Positions 31,900 to 43,827 are shown, numbered from the stretch's first letter. The stretch is DNA of 64,000 nucleotides from Adiantum capillus-veneris (GCA_014529385.2 CM043944.1:178426740-178490739); one strand, 5' to 3'. A program made the numbers and translations. The notes: generated from the letters alone by a model not told the origin.

Positions 31900-34800
31900 A
31901 CAAGTTCCACCACTTGTTCAAGCTAGATCTAAGTAAGTATACATAGTGATCATTTAAGCTAGTAAACTAAGGGAAGGGAGAAGTAAGGTCCACCACTTGT
32001 CCAAGCTCAGCTCTAGACAACATGGAGAGATTGGAGGTCTACTAATTGTCTAATATAGGCTAACTATATTGAAACATAGAGAGAAGCAAAGGTCCACCAC
32101 TTGTCCAATCTAGGGTCCATTGAAACATGGAGAGAAGGATGCTCCACCATTTGTCCAAAATAGGCTCCATTGAAACACGAAGAGAAGCAAGATGCACCAT
32201 GTCTTTGAGATGCTAGGCTCCATTGAAATACCTTAAACCCATGATATTTTGTATATGTGGGGTTTAAATTCAAGGTCCACCACTTGTCCAACCTATTTTC
32301 CCTAGTAGCATGAGTGGTTTGGTCTCAAGATTCACCACTTTTCCACTCTATGTCATTATATTAAGAAGATCTGGGTGTTAAGGTCCACCACTTGTCCAAC
32401 CTATAAGGCTATATCTTAAATGGTATTATTTACCACGACTTGGAATGCACATGATGGGTTTTACATAGGGGTATGGTTCCAAGGTCCACCACTTGTCCAA
32501 GCTAACTCTATTGAAACATAGAGAGAATCAAAGGTCCACCACTTGTCCAAGCTAGGCTCCATTGAAACATGGAGAGAAGGATGCTCCACCATTTGTCCAA
32601 GCCAGGTTTGATTGAAACATGAAGAGAAGCAAGCTGCACCATGTCTCCAAAATGCTAGGCTCCGTTGAAATATCTTAAACCCATGAAATTTCGTACATGG
32701 GGGGTTTACATTCAAGGTCCACCACTTGTCCAACCTATTATCACTAGTAGCATGAGTGGTTTGATGTCAAGATTCACCACTTTTCTACTCTATGTCATTA
32801 TATTAAGAAGATCTGCGTGTGTTAAGGTCCACCACTTGTCCAACATATAAGGCCATATCTTAAAGGGTATTCTTTCTCACCACTTGGAATAACCATGATA
32901 GGTTTTACATGGGGGTTTGGTTCCAAGTTCCACCACTTGTCCAAGCTAACTCTATTGAAACATAGAGAGAAGCAAAGGTCCACCACTTGTCTAAGCTAGG
33001 GTCCATTGAAACATGGAGAGAAGGATGCTCCACCATTTGTCCAAGATAGGCTCCATTGAAACATGAAGAGAAGCAAGCTGTACCATGTCTCCAAGATGCT
33101 AAGATCCATTGAAATACCTTAAACCCATGATATTTTGTACATGGGGAGTTTACATTCAAGGTCCACCACTTGTCCAACCTATTATCTCTAGTAGCATGAG
33201 TGGTTTGGTCTCAAGATTCACCACTTTTCCACTCTATGTCATTACGTTAAGAAGATCTGGGTGTTAAGGTCGACCACTTGTCGAACCTATAAGGGTATAT
33301 CTTAAAGGGTATTCTTTCTTACCACTTGAAATGTCCATGATATGTTTTACATGGGGGTTTGGCTCCAAGGTCCACCACTTCTCCAAGCTAACTCTAGTGA
33401 AACATAGAGAGAAACAAAGGTCCACCACTTGTCCAAGCTAGGCTCCATTGAAACATGGAGAGAAGGGTCCTCTACCATTTGTCGAAGCTAACTCTTTTGA
33501 AACATGGGGGGTTTACATTCAAGGTCCAACACTTGTCCAACCTATTAACGCTAGTAGCATGAGTGGTTTGGTCTCAAGATTCACCACTTTTTCACTCTAT
33601 GTCATTATATTAAGAATATTTGGGTGTTAAGGTCCACCACTTGTCCAACCTATAAGGCTATATCTTAAGGGTTATTCTTTCTCACCACTCGGAGTGACCA
33701 GCATAGGTTTTACATGGGGGTTTTGTTTCAAGGTCCACCACTTGTCCAAGCTAACTCTATTGAAACATAGAGAGAATCAAAGGTCCACCACTTGTCCAAG
33801 CTAGGGTCCATTGAAACATGGAGAGAAGGATGCTCCACCATTTGTCCAAGATACGCTCCATTGAAACATGAAGAGAAGCAAGCTACACCATGTCTCCAAG
33901 ATGCTAAGCTCCATTGAAATACCTCAAACCCATGATATTTTGTACATGGGGGGTTTACATTCAAGGTCCACCATTTGTCCAACCTATTATCTCTAGTAGC
34001 ATGAGTGGTTTGGTCTCAAGATTCACCATTTTTCCACTCTATGTCATTCTATTAAGAATATTAAGGTGCTAAGGTCCACCACTTGTCCAACCTATAAGGC
34101 TATATCTTAAACTTTATTCTTTCTCACCACTTGGAGTTACCAAGATAGGTTTTACATGGGAGTTTGGTTCCAAGGCCCACCACTTGTCCAAGCTAACTCT
34201 ATTGAAACATAGAGAGAAGCAAAGGTCCACCACTTGTCCAAGCTAGGCTCCATTGAAACATGGAGAGAAGGATGCTCCACCATTTGTCCAAGATAGGCTC
34301 CATTGAAACATGAAGGGAAGCAATCTGCACCATGTCTCCAAGATTCTAGGATCCATTGAAATACCTTAAACCCAAGATATTGTTTACATGTGGGGTTTAA
34401 CGTCAAGGTCAGTCACTTTTCCAAGCTATTATCCCTAGTAGCATGAGTGGTTTGGTCTCAAGATTTATCACTTTTCCACTCTATGTCGTTATATTATGAA
34501 GATCTAGGTTTTAAGGTCGACCACTTGTCCAACCTATAAGGCTAGATCTTAAAGGGTATTATTTCTCACCACTTGGAATGACCATGATATGTTTTACATG
34601 GGGGTTTGGTTTCAAGGTCCACCACTTGTCCAAGCTAACTCTATGGAAACATAGAGAGAAGCAAAGGTCCACCACTTGTCTAGGCTCCACTGAGACATTT
34701 AGAGAAGGATGATCCCCCATTGGTGGAAGATAGGCTTCATTGAAACATGAAAAGAAGCAAGTTGCACCATGTCTCCAAGATTCTAGGATCCATTGAAATA

Positions 34801-34990
34801 CCTTAAACCCACGATATTGTTTACATGTGGGGTTTAACGTCAAGGTCAGTCACTTTTCCAAGCTATTATCCCTAGTAGCATGAGTGGTTTGGTCTCAAGA
34901 TTCACCACTTTTCTACTCTATGTCATTATATAAAGAAGATCTAGGTGTTAAGGTCGACCACTTGTCCAACCTATAAGCGTATATCTTAAA
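31900..34990 (-). repeat. Satellite-like array, inverted orientation, with ~0.43-kb higher-order units
   Basis: Successive units begin (in minus direction) at about 32291, 32733, 33177, 33982, 34406 and 34843. That gives spacings of 442, 444, 805 (two units, one partly deleted), 424 and 437. Each unit has the same order: core + ATTCAAGG, palindromic GTACATGGGG phrase, several hairpins, TTGGACAAGTGGTGGACC cores, and TATAAGG phrase. The array separates the divergently oriented SET gene and DUF7869 gene. Confidence 0.88.
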
Positions 34991-35086
34991 GGGTATTCTT
35001 TCTCACCACATGAAAACAAATCAATTCAAAGGGTATCATGCATTGATTGTTGTGCACAAAAATGCTGCCAATTTGCAGATCGTGAT

Positions 35087-37444
35087 ATGGTGACAAGGTT
35101 ACGACAACAATTTTGGGGAGAGTCTCAAAAATCACGCACTAATTATGTTTATGATGTTCTTTCTATATGTTATCAGAAAGATGAGAAGTCACGATACCAA
35201 TTCAGGCTAAATGGCTCTATTGTTTGTTGTAGAGCATGGTATGAGCTACATGGAATACCAAAGACATCATTTTATCGATACAAGGAGAACTTTGAAAATG
35301 GTGTGCGCCAATATGTACATGGGAACACATGTACATTGAGAAGGGGACTTCAACATACTAGTTTAGCAAGAGCACTACTAAATGAGTTTGTGGAAAACAA
35401 CTCTGAGAAGATGCCACATAGAAGTAGAACACTGCTAGATGGCTCAAGAGAGACTCAATTGGTGATTCCATCAACATACAAACAAGTGGATATTTTATGT
35501 GAAATCAACACAACACTTGACCAAATGGGCTATGAGAAGAAGCTATCCCAATCTTCTTTTGGTAGAATTTGGAACAAAGAGTACCCACATGTCACTTTAA
35601 CAAAGAAGAGTGAGTTCTCTAAGTGCAATATTTGTAGCTCAATCAAGGCAAGGTTAGAAGCTAAACCTTCTCTTGAAGAGAGAGCTCTTCTCTTGAGGGA
35701 GAGAGAAGTTCACATGGCACAAAAAAAGAGTTGCAGAAGCCTATATTATGCATGGCGCACATATTCAGAAACTCAACCACAAAAATATGTATGCATAATC
35801 CATGATAAGATGGATCAAAAGAAGACTGCCATTCCTAGATTACGCATTGTTCCCAAGGGTGTGGATTCAGGATATAATCTGCAGGTGGCATTGATTGGCA
35901 TGATCACTCATGGACATGGAGAAGGTCATTACGGACACTTTGTCTTGAATGGTTTGTGGCCAGCTGATCCAAATCTTACAATTGGCTCAATTGCTAATTG
36001 TTTACATAACCTCGAGAGGATAGATAAGCATCCTCTTGGTGATCTAGTAACAAATGGACTTCCAAGGAGCAATATTTCACTACTACATGCTTTGAACTCA
36101 AGGGATGCTTTGGACTACCATAACTTGAGTGATGGAAAAGAGCCCATCGTGCAGTCGTCAGAAATTGCAGAAGAGGAATTGGGGTCAACATTTCGCAGAT
36201 TGCCAGAGAACTTGTTGCTACAATTGAATAATTGTGCAGGGGAAAACAAAAATCGATACTTATTTGCCTATTTGTCAATGCTTGTTGCAAGGGGTGTTTT
36301 CAAAACCATCCAGCTGGGATTTTTAATGGTTGGGCATACACATGAGGACATAGACGCCATGTTTAGTAGGTTTTCAGAGAAGTTGAGAGTTACACAAACC
36401 TATACTTTGCCACATTTGATGGATACATTACGAAACAGCTCATCTTCATCTCCAGATCCATTTTTTCTCACAAAGATCCCCGATTTCAAGCAATATTGTG
36501 ATGGCTATCTTTGTGATGGACAAGACATACTTGTTGGACATTTCAAACCGCTTCAGTTCAGGTTCTTTATGCAAGATGAGACACCAATGATGCAATATAA
36601 GGCACATGTAGGTGTATCAAGTTGGAGTGGAAGTATTCGCCTTTGGAAAACAGACACAGAAGGCAAGCCAATGTTACCACATGGAGATCCACCTCTAGTA
36701 CAAATGGCAGAGTATGTCAAGGCCCACGAAGAAGTCATTTTGGGGCTAAAGAACTATATAAAGTTTTGGAAAAATTTAGGGAATGGTTCAAGTATTCCGC
36801 GATATTATAGACCCGTGATAGATTATTGGAGTAAGGTAATTGAAGAGATTGGAAAAGCAATCATATCAGAGGGAGTCTTGTATGAAATGTTTTGGCCAAA
36901 AACTCAAGAATATTCTCACCTACAAAGCACTACAATGAATTTGCAACAAGGAGCAGAAAGATTCCTAGGCCTTGAAGAGTTGAACGATCATTTTTGTGGG
37001 CCTCAACGAGATAGGCCAAGGGAAGAGTTTGACCCTATGTCTGATGTGCACCAAGGTGACTTGCTTATGCTTGTTCCGAGTGACACAGAAATCTATCCAG
37101 TGTGGCTTGCAATGGCTTTATCTGACATTGATAATGAGCCTACATCACCAAACTACAAAAAACTCTTGATTCAATATTGGGCACCTTGCCCGAGAAAAAG
37201 TGGGATGACAGATACTCAAGCTTATAGTAATTGTTGGAAGGGTTATTGGGCTGTCAACTATAAGGACCCAGAAGTGTGGGAAACTATAGATGCAATTGTT
37301 TGGTCCTGGAGACCCAACAAAGAAGGACCATTTTCTAGAATAAAGATTCCAGAAAGACATGCTCTAAAAGCCAAAGAAGGCCTCACTCGTGCACATCAGC
37401 CACACTTGGATCAAAGTTCAGATATGGTATCAAATGTGGAGTAG
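35087..37444 (+). CDS. DUF7869-type protein, long intact ORF
   Basis: An unbroken 785-codon ORF. As I recall the family, it has three conserved blocks: IIHDKMDQKKTAIP (~residue 245), QLNNCAGENKNRYLFAYLSMLV (about 380-400) and LMVGHTHEDIDAMFSRFSE (~425). These resemble the spaced acidic motifs of RNase H-like (DDE) transposases, but that is inference. Relatives usually have Asp in the DN-C-xx-ENKN motif; here it is Asn. The frame is also open upstream of the ATG and encodes CIDCCAQKCCQFADRD, matching the Cys-rich start typical of the family. The real start is therefore probably in an earlier exon, lost in or beyond the array. It is widespread in seed-free plants and animals; function unknown. 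Confidence 0.75.
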   Translation: MVTRLRQQFWGESQKSRTNYVYDVLSICYQKDEKSRYQFRLNGSIVCCRAWYELHGIPKTSFYRYKENFENGVRQYVHGNTCTLRRGLQHTSLARALLNEFVENNSEKMPHRSRTLLDGSRETQLVIPSTYKQVDILCEINTTLDQMGYEKKLSQSSFGRIWNKEYPHVTLTKKSEFSKCNICSSIKARLEAKPSLEERALLLREREVHMAQKKSCRSLYYAWRTYSETQPQKYVCIIHDKMDQKKTAIPRLRIVPKGVDSGYNLQVALIGMITHGHGEGHYGHFVLNGLWPADPNLTIGSIANCLHNLERIDKHPLGDLVTNGLPRSNISLLHALNSRDALDYHNLSDGKEPIVQSSEIAEEELGSTFRRLPENLLLQLNNCAGENKNRYLFAYLSMLVARGVFKTIQLGFLMVGHTHEDIDAMFSRFSEKLRVTQTYTLPHLMDTLRNSSSSSPDPFFLTKIPDFKQYCDGYLCDGQDILVGHFKPLQFRFFMQDETPMMQYKAHVGVSSWSGSIRLWKTDTEGKPMLPHGDPPLVQMAEYVKAHEEVILGLKNYIKFWKNLGNGSSIPRYYRPVIDYWSKVIEEIGKAIISEGVLYEMFWPKTQEYSHLQSTTMNLQQGAERFLGLEELNDHFCGPQRDRPREEFDPMSDVHQGDLLMLVPSDTEIYPVWLAMALSDIDNEPTSPNYKKLLIQYWAPCPRKSGMTDTQAYSNCWKGYWAVNYKDPEVWETIDAIVWSWRPNKEGPFSRIKIPERHALKAKEGLTRAHQPHLDQSSDMVSNVE

Positions 37445-39732
37445 AATTATGTGGAGCTTCTATTGTGACTATACTAGTCAATTTGTAAACAAAATCTTTT
37501 TTGTATCTTCCTTTGTTTTATGTAATTTATAGTTATTATTCAAATCCATGTGTTGTACATCCTCTTGACTTTTGGTGTTTATCAACACCACAATCCTATG
37601 AGATTTTCACTTTATTTACTAGCCACACACCTCAATCTTTCCCACTTTAAGTGGAAAATTCCCAAATTACATGAATTCGGTCGATTTGGAGATTCCCATA
37701 ATGTGAGATTTTTACCAAAATACCTAATATGGTCTTGGTAAACACATGGGATGGATATCCTCCCAGTACAGCTTAGTAGAGCAAGGCTATTATGAGGGTC
37801 AAAAGAAACTTGGTTACCAAAACCAAAGACCTTGGCTTATGCAGTGGATAAAGGTTTCAAAAAGCGTCCCCAAAAGCAATAAAGCTCATATTTATATCGC
37901 CAAAGGAGACCAACCAACAAGGCTTGCCAAAGGTACGCATGAAATTTCAAATCCAGCTTGCCTTCATACCAACATAGGACTTCATCGATAGATAATCCCA
38001 AAAATGGCACTCTTGTACATCTCAATATGACATCAAAAACATCAAGGGAAGTTCCATCTACAATTCTTCAAGCACAAGGCTACTATCAAGGAAATCAGAG
38101 AATCTGGCTACCAAATATGCCAAGTAAACATTCTTCAATCAGACAACTTCAACTTGAAAATAATCGCAATTTTGCGGAAGGCAAAATCAAGGATAATGTC
38201 ACAATCAAGGCAAATGATATCTGCAAAGACACGCTAATCACACGATGCAGATACAAATGGGCGCCAAAAGAACAACACATACCGAAAAAGATTTGAAGTC
38301 ATCTCTAGCTCTCAAGAAATGTCAAGACATGATAGACAAAGTGTTACGAAGAATGGAGCGAGCCAATCTTCTCAACCAAGGGACCAACAACAACAAAAAG
38401 AAATTTTGACAACCAAGGTCACCCAGGTATGGCAAAAGAAAACAATATTGCCAATATGGTCCTTTACAAATCCTCTCTTCGAGGATGGGAGTTTTGAATT
38501 TCAAAACCTATTCTTGGTCGAAGTCTCCCAAGAGTAAGTCAACTCGCCATAAAAATCATGGCATAAGAGTCAAGAGTCGGGAAGCTGAGCCACTAAATGA
38601 GCAAGCATCAGACCCAAGCTTCATGTCTTAATATTTTTTGTGGTCTATGAGTCTAGATATTTAGATTATAGCTCAAGCTGGAAGAGTTGAGCATATTGTA
38701 AAATTGAGTCTCTCATGCTAGATAGGTGAGCATAAGAGTCGAAGTCTAATTATTTTAATCGGTGGAGTGGCGGAGTAGTCCAAAAAACACTCACGCACAT
38801 GTACACAGTGAGGAGAGTGAAAAAAACCTCAAGCATAAACAACCCTTCTTGTGAGTAATTGCAGCTCTTGAAGTCAAATATATTTTTGCTTCTATAGCTA
38901 CGTTCACTCCTGGAAGCACCCATTCAAACTCTTCTCGCACAACAAATTGTTTCCCATGCATCTATCTGTGCAAGCATATATAATGTCTCATCATTAAACA
39001 TTTGCATTTGACACGATTTGTGTTCCACACATGCACTTACACAACAAAATGACGATGACGAAGCGGTAACAGGTTTCATAAGCATTTGCTCAACAACAAA
39101 GGCTCTGACTTCAAGCTACTAACACTTATCCAATGTATATCCAGTCAACAATAATAGCCATACGGCCATAAGTACTTTAACTCAACAAAACCCGGTTACA
39201 TCAAAACATAAGTACATATAGAATCACATTTAATTGTGACTAAAGGTATTTTTTTCCACTGGGTTTTTCCCTTTAGTCCTATCTAGGTATCCAAGATCTT
39301 CATTTTGTAATATACGCCACATTTTATTTTTTATATAAACACAAAAAAGCAAACCAACGGCATCTCCAAACAACTACATGATCATCAACTAGAAAATTAA
39401 AGGGGAGCGGCCCAGAAAAAATAAAAAAAGGCTTCAAGTTAACAGGTACACATGCAGGATGACACCCAAAGAACAAACAATACAGAGTTGCCAAGATAAA
39501 GACTTGCTGCAACAACAAACCTCACTCAACTTATTCACGATACAACAACCAATCGGAGGGGGAGAGCTATGGATTCAACTACACTACATGTACAAGAAAA
39601 AGGTAACTCTACAACATACAAAGCATCGAGTAGAAGCAACTGCAACAACAAAAGATTCAACCAACATCAAAACATGAAGCACTCGTCAAGGCCACTGCAA
39701 ACATAGGGTCTTGTCGGGGACGACAAGAATTC
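37445..39732. other. Unassigned sequence downstream of the DUF7869 ORF
   Basis: There are short open frames only (for example 37958-38296), rich in N, Q, K and T, with no domain. The stretch is followed by a polypurine tract and LTR-like start, so 37.7-39.7 kb may be the 3' internal part of a decayed LTR retrotransposon. I see no gene. Confidence 0.4.
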
Positions 39733-39744
39733 GGAGGGGGAGAG
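39733..39744 (+). other. Polypurine tract
   Basis: GGAGGGGGAGAG is directly followed by TGTTGACAGG, the classic arrangement at the 3' LTR border of plant LTR retrotransposons. A weaker copy (CGGAGGGGGAGAG) lies near 39,555. Confidence 0.6.
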
Positions 39745-40390
39745 TGTTGACAGGTCAACCTTTCAACAACACTTCCACAAAGGTTCCATGAAGATTCCTC
39801 AAAGGTTCTCTAAAGATTCCATATGAAGATGCTGAAGAAGTGATGAAGTTGAAGATGGATGCTGTAATGTGAAGATACAAGCTCATGGACATCATCGAAT
39901 ATCCCGTTATTATTATTTTGAGCCATTCCGGCCACTTTTGTAATGTTTAAAGGAACTTCATATTTTAAGTCGGCAATTGTATTTTGGCCACAAATGCTTG
40001 TTGGATGAGCAAAACCAGCTCACAGTGTTGTAATTAAGCTCTATAGAAGCCTAGGGACAAATCATGTCATTTTGGCCAGACATTAGGTTTTCTAAGGTTT
40101 AGTATAGAAACCAAAACCTAAAGCTTTGTAAGGAGACTTCTAATAATCTTATCTTGTGTGTCGACTGGGAGACTGCGAGAGAGTGAGAGAGTGTGTGTGT
40201 GTGTTCTACAAGAGCTACGGTGGTCAGAATCACAAACAAAAAGCAGCAGCGTGTTGCCCACAAGGAGAGCTACGCGTTGATGCTTACATCACGCGCGTTC
40301 ATCTGTGTTTTGGCACATTCACCCGCGAGCTACTTTTGGAGATTCGGTTTAGGTGCTCCGTGAGGCTTGCTCGTGTGTCGCAACTGTAGT
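39745..40390 (+). repeat. LTR-like sequence (3' LTR or solo LTR), right end uncertain
   Basis: It starts TGTTGACAGGTCAACC after a polypurine tract. It contains a GA/GT-rich tract (~40170-40205) and a CGCG-rich region at 40265-40340, as in R/U5 regions. The 3' end is placed near TGTCGCAACTGTA only approximately. A second copy is not found in the window, so the partner LTR is lost or lies elsewhere. Confidence 0.4.
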
Positions 40391-40570
40391 AATTGAAAAC
40401 TTGTTGATGTGAATTGGCTAATGTGGAAACTTAGCTAACATGACATTGTTGTTTGTTGCAACTAGATGGACTGTAGTTTTGTGCCAGACAAGTAAGCATA
40501 GTTGTTTGACGTCGATCGCACTATCAATTGGTCCACCCCTCTCTTTCCAGTAGTAAGGGTCACCATCCAT

Positions 40571-40602
40571 CATATATATATATATGTATATATATATATA
40601 TG

Positions 40603-40652
<50 letters not shown>

Positions 40653-40653
40653 T
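40571..40653. repeat. (TA)n microsatellite with TGTA interruptions
   Basis: An almost pure TA run of about 80 bases with three TATG/TGTA interruptions. Confidence 0.95.
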
Positions 40654-41261
40654 TCTTCATCCTTGGGTAGTTTCCTATGGCGATCAGTTATAATGGAGCA
40701 TCCTTGAAGGACAGGCCTTGAGTTCAAGACTTCTTTTCATACATAACCCTAGTGTAGTAGATCTTGAGTTGTAGTTTCTTATGAGCTCAAAGACTTTTCA
40801 AATAGATGTTTGAGGTCTCTTGGGAATTTTCCTACGATATAACTCTTCTTCTACTGCCCTTTGGCCCCTTCGAAGCTAAGGTAAGGATTAACTAAGCCTC
40901 CTTAAATATGTTTTTTTTTCTTTTACTATACACATACTCAATGTAATGTAGTATTATTCTTAGTCATATCTAAACCTCACTCGCATCCTATTACTGTATT
41001 AACAGGTTATGTCAATATTTATCGAGTGCTATCTCTTTGCTATGCATGCTACGGAGCAGCCATTGCAAAGCCAAAACCACCAATCAGTAAGAAACATCGA
41101 GGACTACGCACCAACGCCAAGCTTATAAAGTTTTGGTCTTCGTTGCAGGGTGAGCTCCCATGAGCTTCTAAGTGAGTTATCTTGCAAACTATGTGTCTGT
41201 TTTGGAAATTCTTCATACTAGTGGGTTCAAGACAAGAAGAGCTACACATTAGGGCCATGCA
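40654..41261. other. Spacer without recognised features
   Basis: AT-rich, no coding frame and no array units. It lies between the microsatellite and the inferred E3 LTR. Confidence 0.4.
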
Positions 41262-42224
41262 TGTTGAGAATCATTGACCTGTAATAGACTACCTATCTTC
41301 ATACATGTTAGCAGCAAGCTAACATGGACACCATTTTTCGGAGTTCTCTTTGTAAAGAATTACTTATTTTGATAAATCGAGAATATTGTAACTCCTATTT
41401 TCTCGGATAAACTTTGTAATTAATGATCCGGGGCTACAAGCTTCCAGATTGTATCAGCTAGTCATTTTCTAGCTTTGCTAGAACTCCAGATTATTAGTTT
41501 TGACCACCCAAAAACCTTGGCTAAGGTATAAAAGCCAATTTTTGTAAGTTTTTTATAAGTTTTGGATAAGAAATACACAGCGTGAGCTAACGGTGCTCAC
41601 TTCTCTCCCTCTCGTGCTTCCTACTCCCTCTTCGGTTGTCACATTGCAATTGTGTTTGTTGCATTGCAACTGTAGGTAAGAGCTCTACGCATTGACGTAA
41701 GAAGTTCACAGTATTTTGTAGCTTTTAGCGTTGCCGACCTGCGGCCTAATTTCATCATAACTAGAAATTTACACTTTTAAATAAAAAACTAAGCATAGGT
41801 GGATATTGGGACATCATTGCTAAGCATTTAGATGCATTTTGGATCGAAAACGACTAGGTCAAAAATCCACTGTTGTTAATAATTGCGATTTTGGAACTTG
41901 AACTAAAGTGGGGTTTGAAACCATAAGCATGTCTGCTTAGTTCTTATAAACTTGTCCTGCAAGTTTCGCTACGTTTGGATGTCATTTGATGCTGTAACGG
42001 ATGTAATTTGTTTGCCAATGAGCGATTGGCTTTTGGTGATTTCAGCCACTTGAGTGTCGCCTGAGTTAGATGTGAGTTGTTGGTTGTTTCCCAAGATAAT
42101 GACAACCTCTTGTAGCCTCTATGTACTAGTTGAGTCAACCTCGTCCCATGGTTTGACAAATTAATTGTGGTTCTCGCTAATACTGCAATAAGATAGGATG
42201 GTGAGGTTAGACATGCATCCCACA
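41262..42224 (+). repeat. Probable 5' LTR of E3
   Basis: It ends CCCACA two bases before the primer-binding site. A start at TGTTGAGAATC (41262) is the best TG candidate but is not confirmed by a second LTR. A TATA box (TATAAAAG, 41527-41534) and a pyrimidine-rich tract (~41602-41635) fit U3/R. Confidence 0.5.
41527..41534 (+). promoter_or_regulatory. TATA box of E3 LTR
   Basis: TATAAAAG lies in GGTATAAAAGCC, within the inferred LTR and about 700 bases before its end. Confidence 0.5.
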
Positions 42225-42226
42225 TT

Positions 42227-42244
42227 TGGCACCGCTACCAAGGA
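42227..42244 (+). other. Primer-binding site of E3 (tRNA-Asp-like)
   Basis: TGGCACCGCTACCAAGGA differs from the tRNA-Asp site used by Athila-type elements (TGGCGCCGTTGCCGGGGA) only by transitions, consistent with age and methylcytosine decay. Confidence 0.65.
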
Positions 42245-42779
42245 CGAATAGACCTAAACTAGGGAAAATACGATCGTCTTGTGTAATTGTCCATTAACTT
42301 CCTCTAAGTTCGCCTAGAGTGAAACTTTCTTTTTAGAAACCGCATAGCTTAAGATAGTCGTCTTTTGCTATGTAGAGGTAGCTTGGAAGTAATCGTACTT
42401 GTTGAGTGCCTTTAGGATTGTAGGATTGTAGGATTAAGTTAGGATTTGGAGAATGATTGAAAGGCGAGACAAGTCTTAAGATCAAGGCTTTGAAAATCGT
42501 AAAAGACAAGAAAACGAGTGTTTGTGGACACTTTCCACAACCCCATTGCATGAGAGTCTAGGAGTAGGGTAAGTAGGATCCGAGGTGGATTTCAGAACAT
42601 TGCTCTCTCTGAAAGAATCAAGTGTGAGTTGTTACTGAAAGTTGCATAATTTCAGGTCTACGGCTAGAAATAGCTCGAAAAGACTCAAATCCATCAATCC
42701 GACTAGAGATTAAGCCTAAGAGTTGTTTGAACCAGCTGATAAGGTCAAAGACAGTTCAAGGTAAAAATTTCAAGAGTTG

Positions 42780-43560
42780 GTCAAAACTCAGATTATTTAC
42801 TTTTTCTTGACATTTTAGGCCAAATTAAGTTTTGAATTATTTACATATGCCCTATTTTTTAACTTTTTTGCCCAAGTCTGCATACCACTAGTTTTACCAT
42901 GTTGTAATAAGCCCACAAACCAAATTTGGTAAGATTTGGATCATTGGATTAAAAATTGTGACTAAAATTGCAAAGTTAATCTACGGACAGATAACTGATG
43001 ACCATTTGACCAAAAATTATCCAAAATTGATGAAAATTGGCTAGTGACCTTAACTTAAGGTTCTTAACAGATCTGTGTCAAAGTTGGGGTAAAAACTTGC
43101 AAAAATATAGCTGGAGTAAATAATCGCGATTATTTACATCTGCTTCAAAAGTTGACGATTTTCCAAATTTGAGTATACCACAAGGTCAAGCACATCAAGT
43201 AGACCTCACAAATCAATTATGGTGAGATTAGAATCCCAAAAGTGAGACTTAAGCCAGATTCTCAAAATCAAAGTGTGTGGACACCCAACAGTTGATAAAC
43301 TTGATCAGATTTTTTCCAAATTTGTTGAAACTTGTCCAGAGATTTTAACAAGTTGTATACTTGCTAAACCTATCAAAAAAGTGGAAAAAACTGACAAAAG
43401 TAAATAATCGCGATTATTTACTTATGCTATCTAGAGACATCATTTTTTACTTCAGAACTTATACAGTGATAGACCAACATAATATAAAGCCACAGGGCAA
43501 TTTTGGGTTCAATCAGATAAAAATTGATACGCGTACACTCCGTTTATAGGTTGCAAATTA
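42780..43560 (+). repeat. Leader of E3: ~285-295-bp degenerate tandem units with palindromes
   Basis: GATTATTTACAT-type words occur at about 42,834, 43,127 and 43,411. The phrases CACAAA(C/T)CAA and GGT(A/G)AGATT recur about 294 bases apart (42,915 and 43,207). Two of the units carry a perfect 22-base palindrome, half-site GTAAATAATCG followed by its reverse complement (43116-43137 and 43400-43421). No protein-coding frame is credible here; it is the untranslated leader upstream of gag. Confidence 0.7.
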
Positions 43561-43827
43561 GACCTTTGATTTTTACTAAAGTAGAATTTGAAAGTCAATT
43601 TTTGACTCTCATAGCTCGATTTGAAGTGATACACAGAGATCAATCACGAGAATAACAAAAACTCTACTGTCCTCATAGAAGAATAGCTAACATGATCAAA
43701 TTTGTACAGGAATCAGGTTGCAAACGAGGAATCAGTGGCTTGACAGAAAGTTGCAATTGAATCAGGTGGAAATTGATGACAAGTCAATCCAAAGGTGAGT
43801 ACTCTATCTAGGGCTTCATAAGTCTAT

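Noticed and set aside
35076-35080. Splice acceptor ATTTGCAG just before the DUF7869 ATG
   Set aside because: The frame upstream of it encodes a Cys-rich stretch typical of the family N terminus, so this AG is more likely inside coding sequence.
40418-40693. Open frames of alternating Ile/Tyr over the TA microsatellite
   Set aside because: Produced by the simple repeat.
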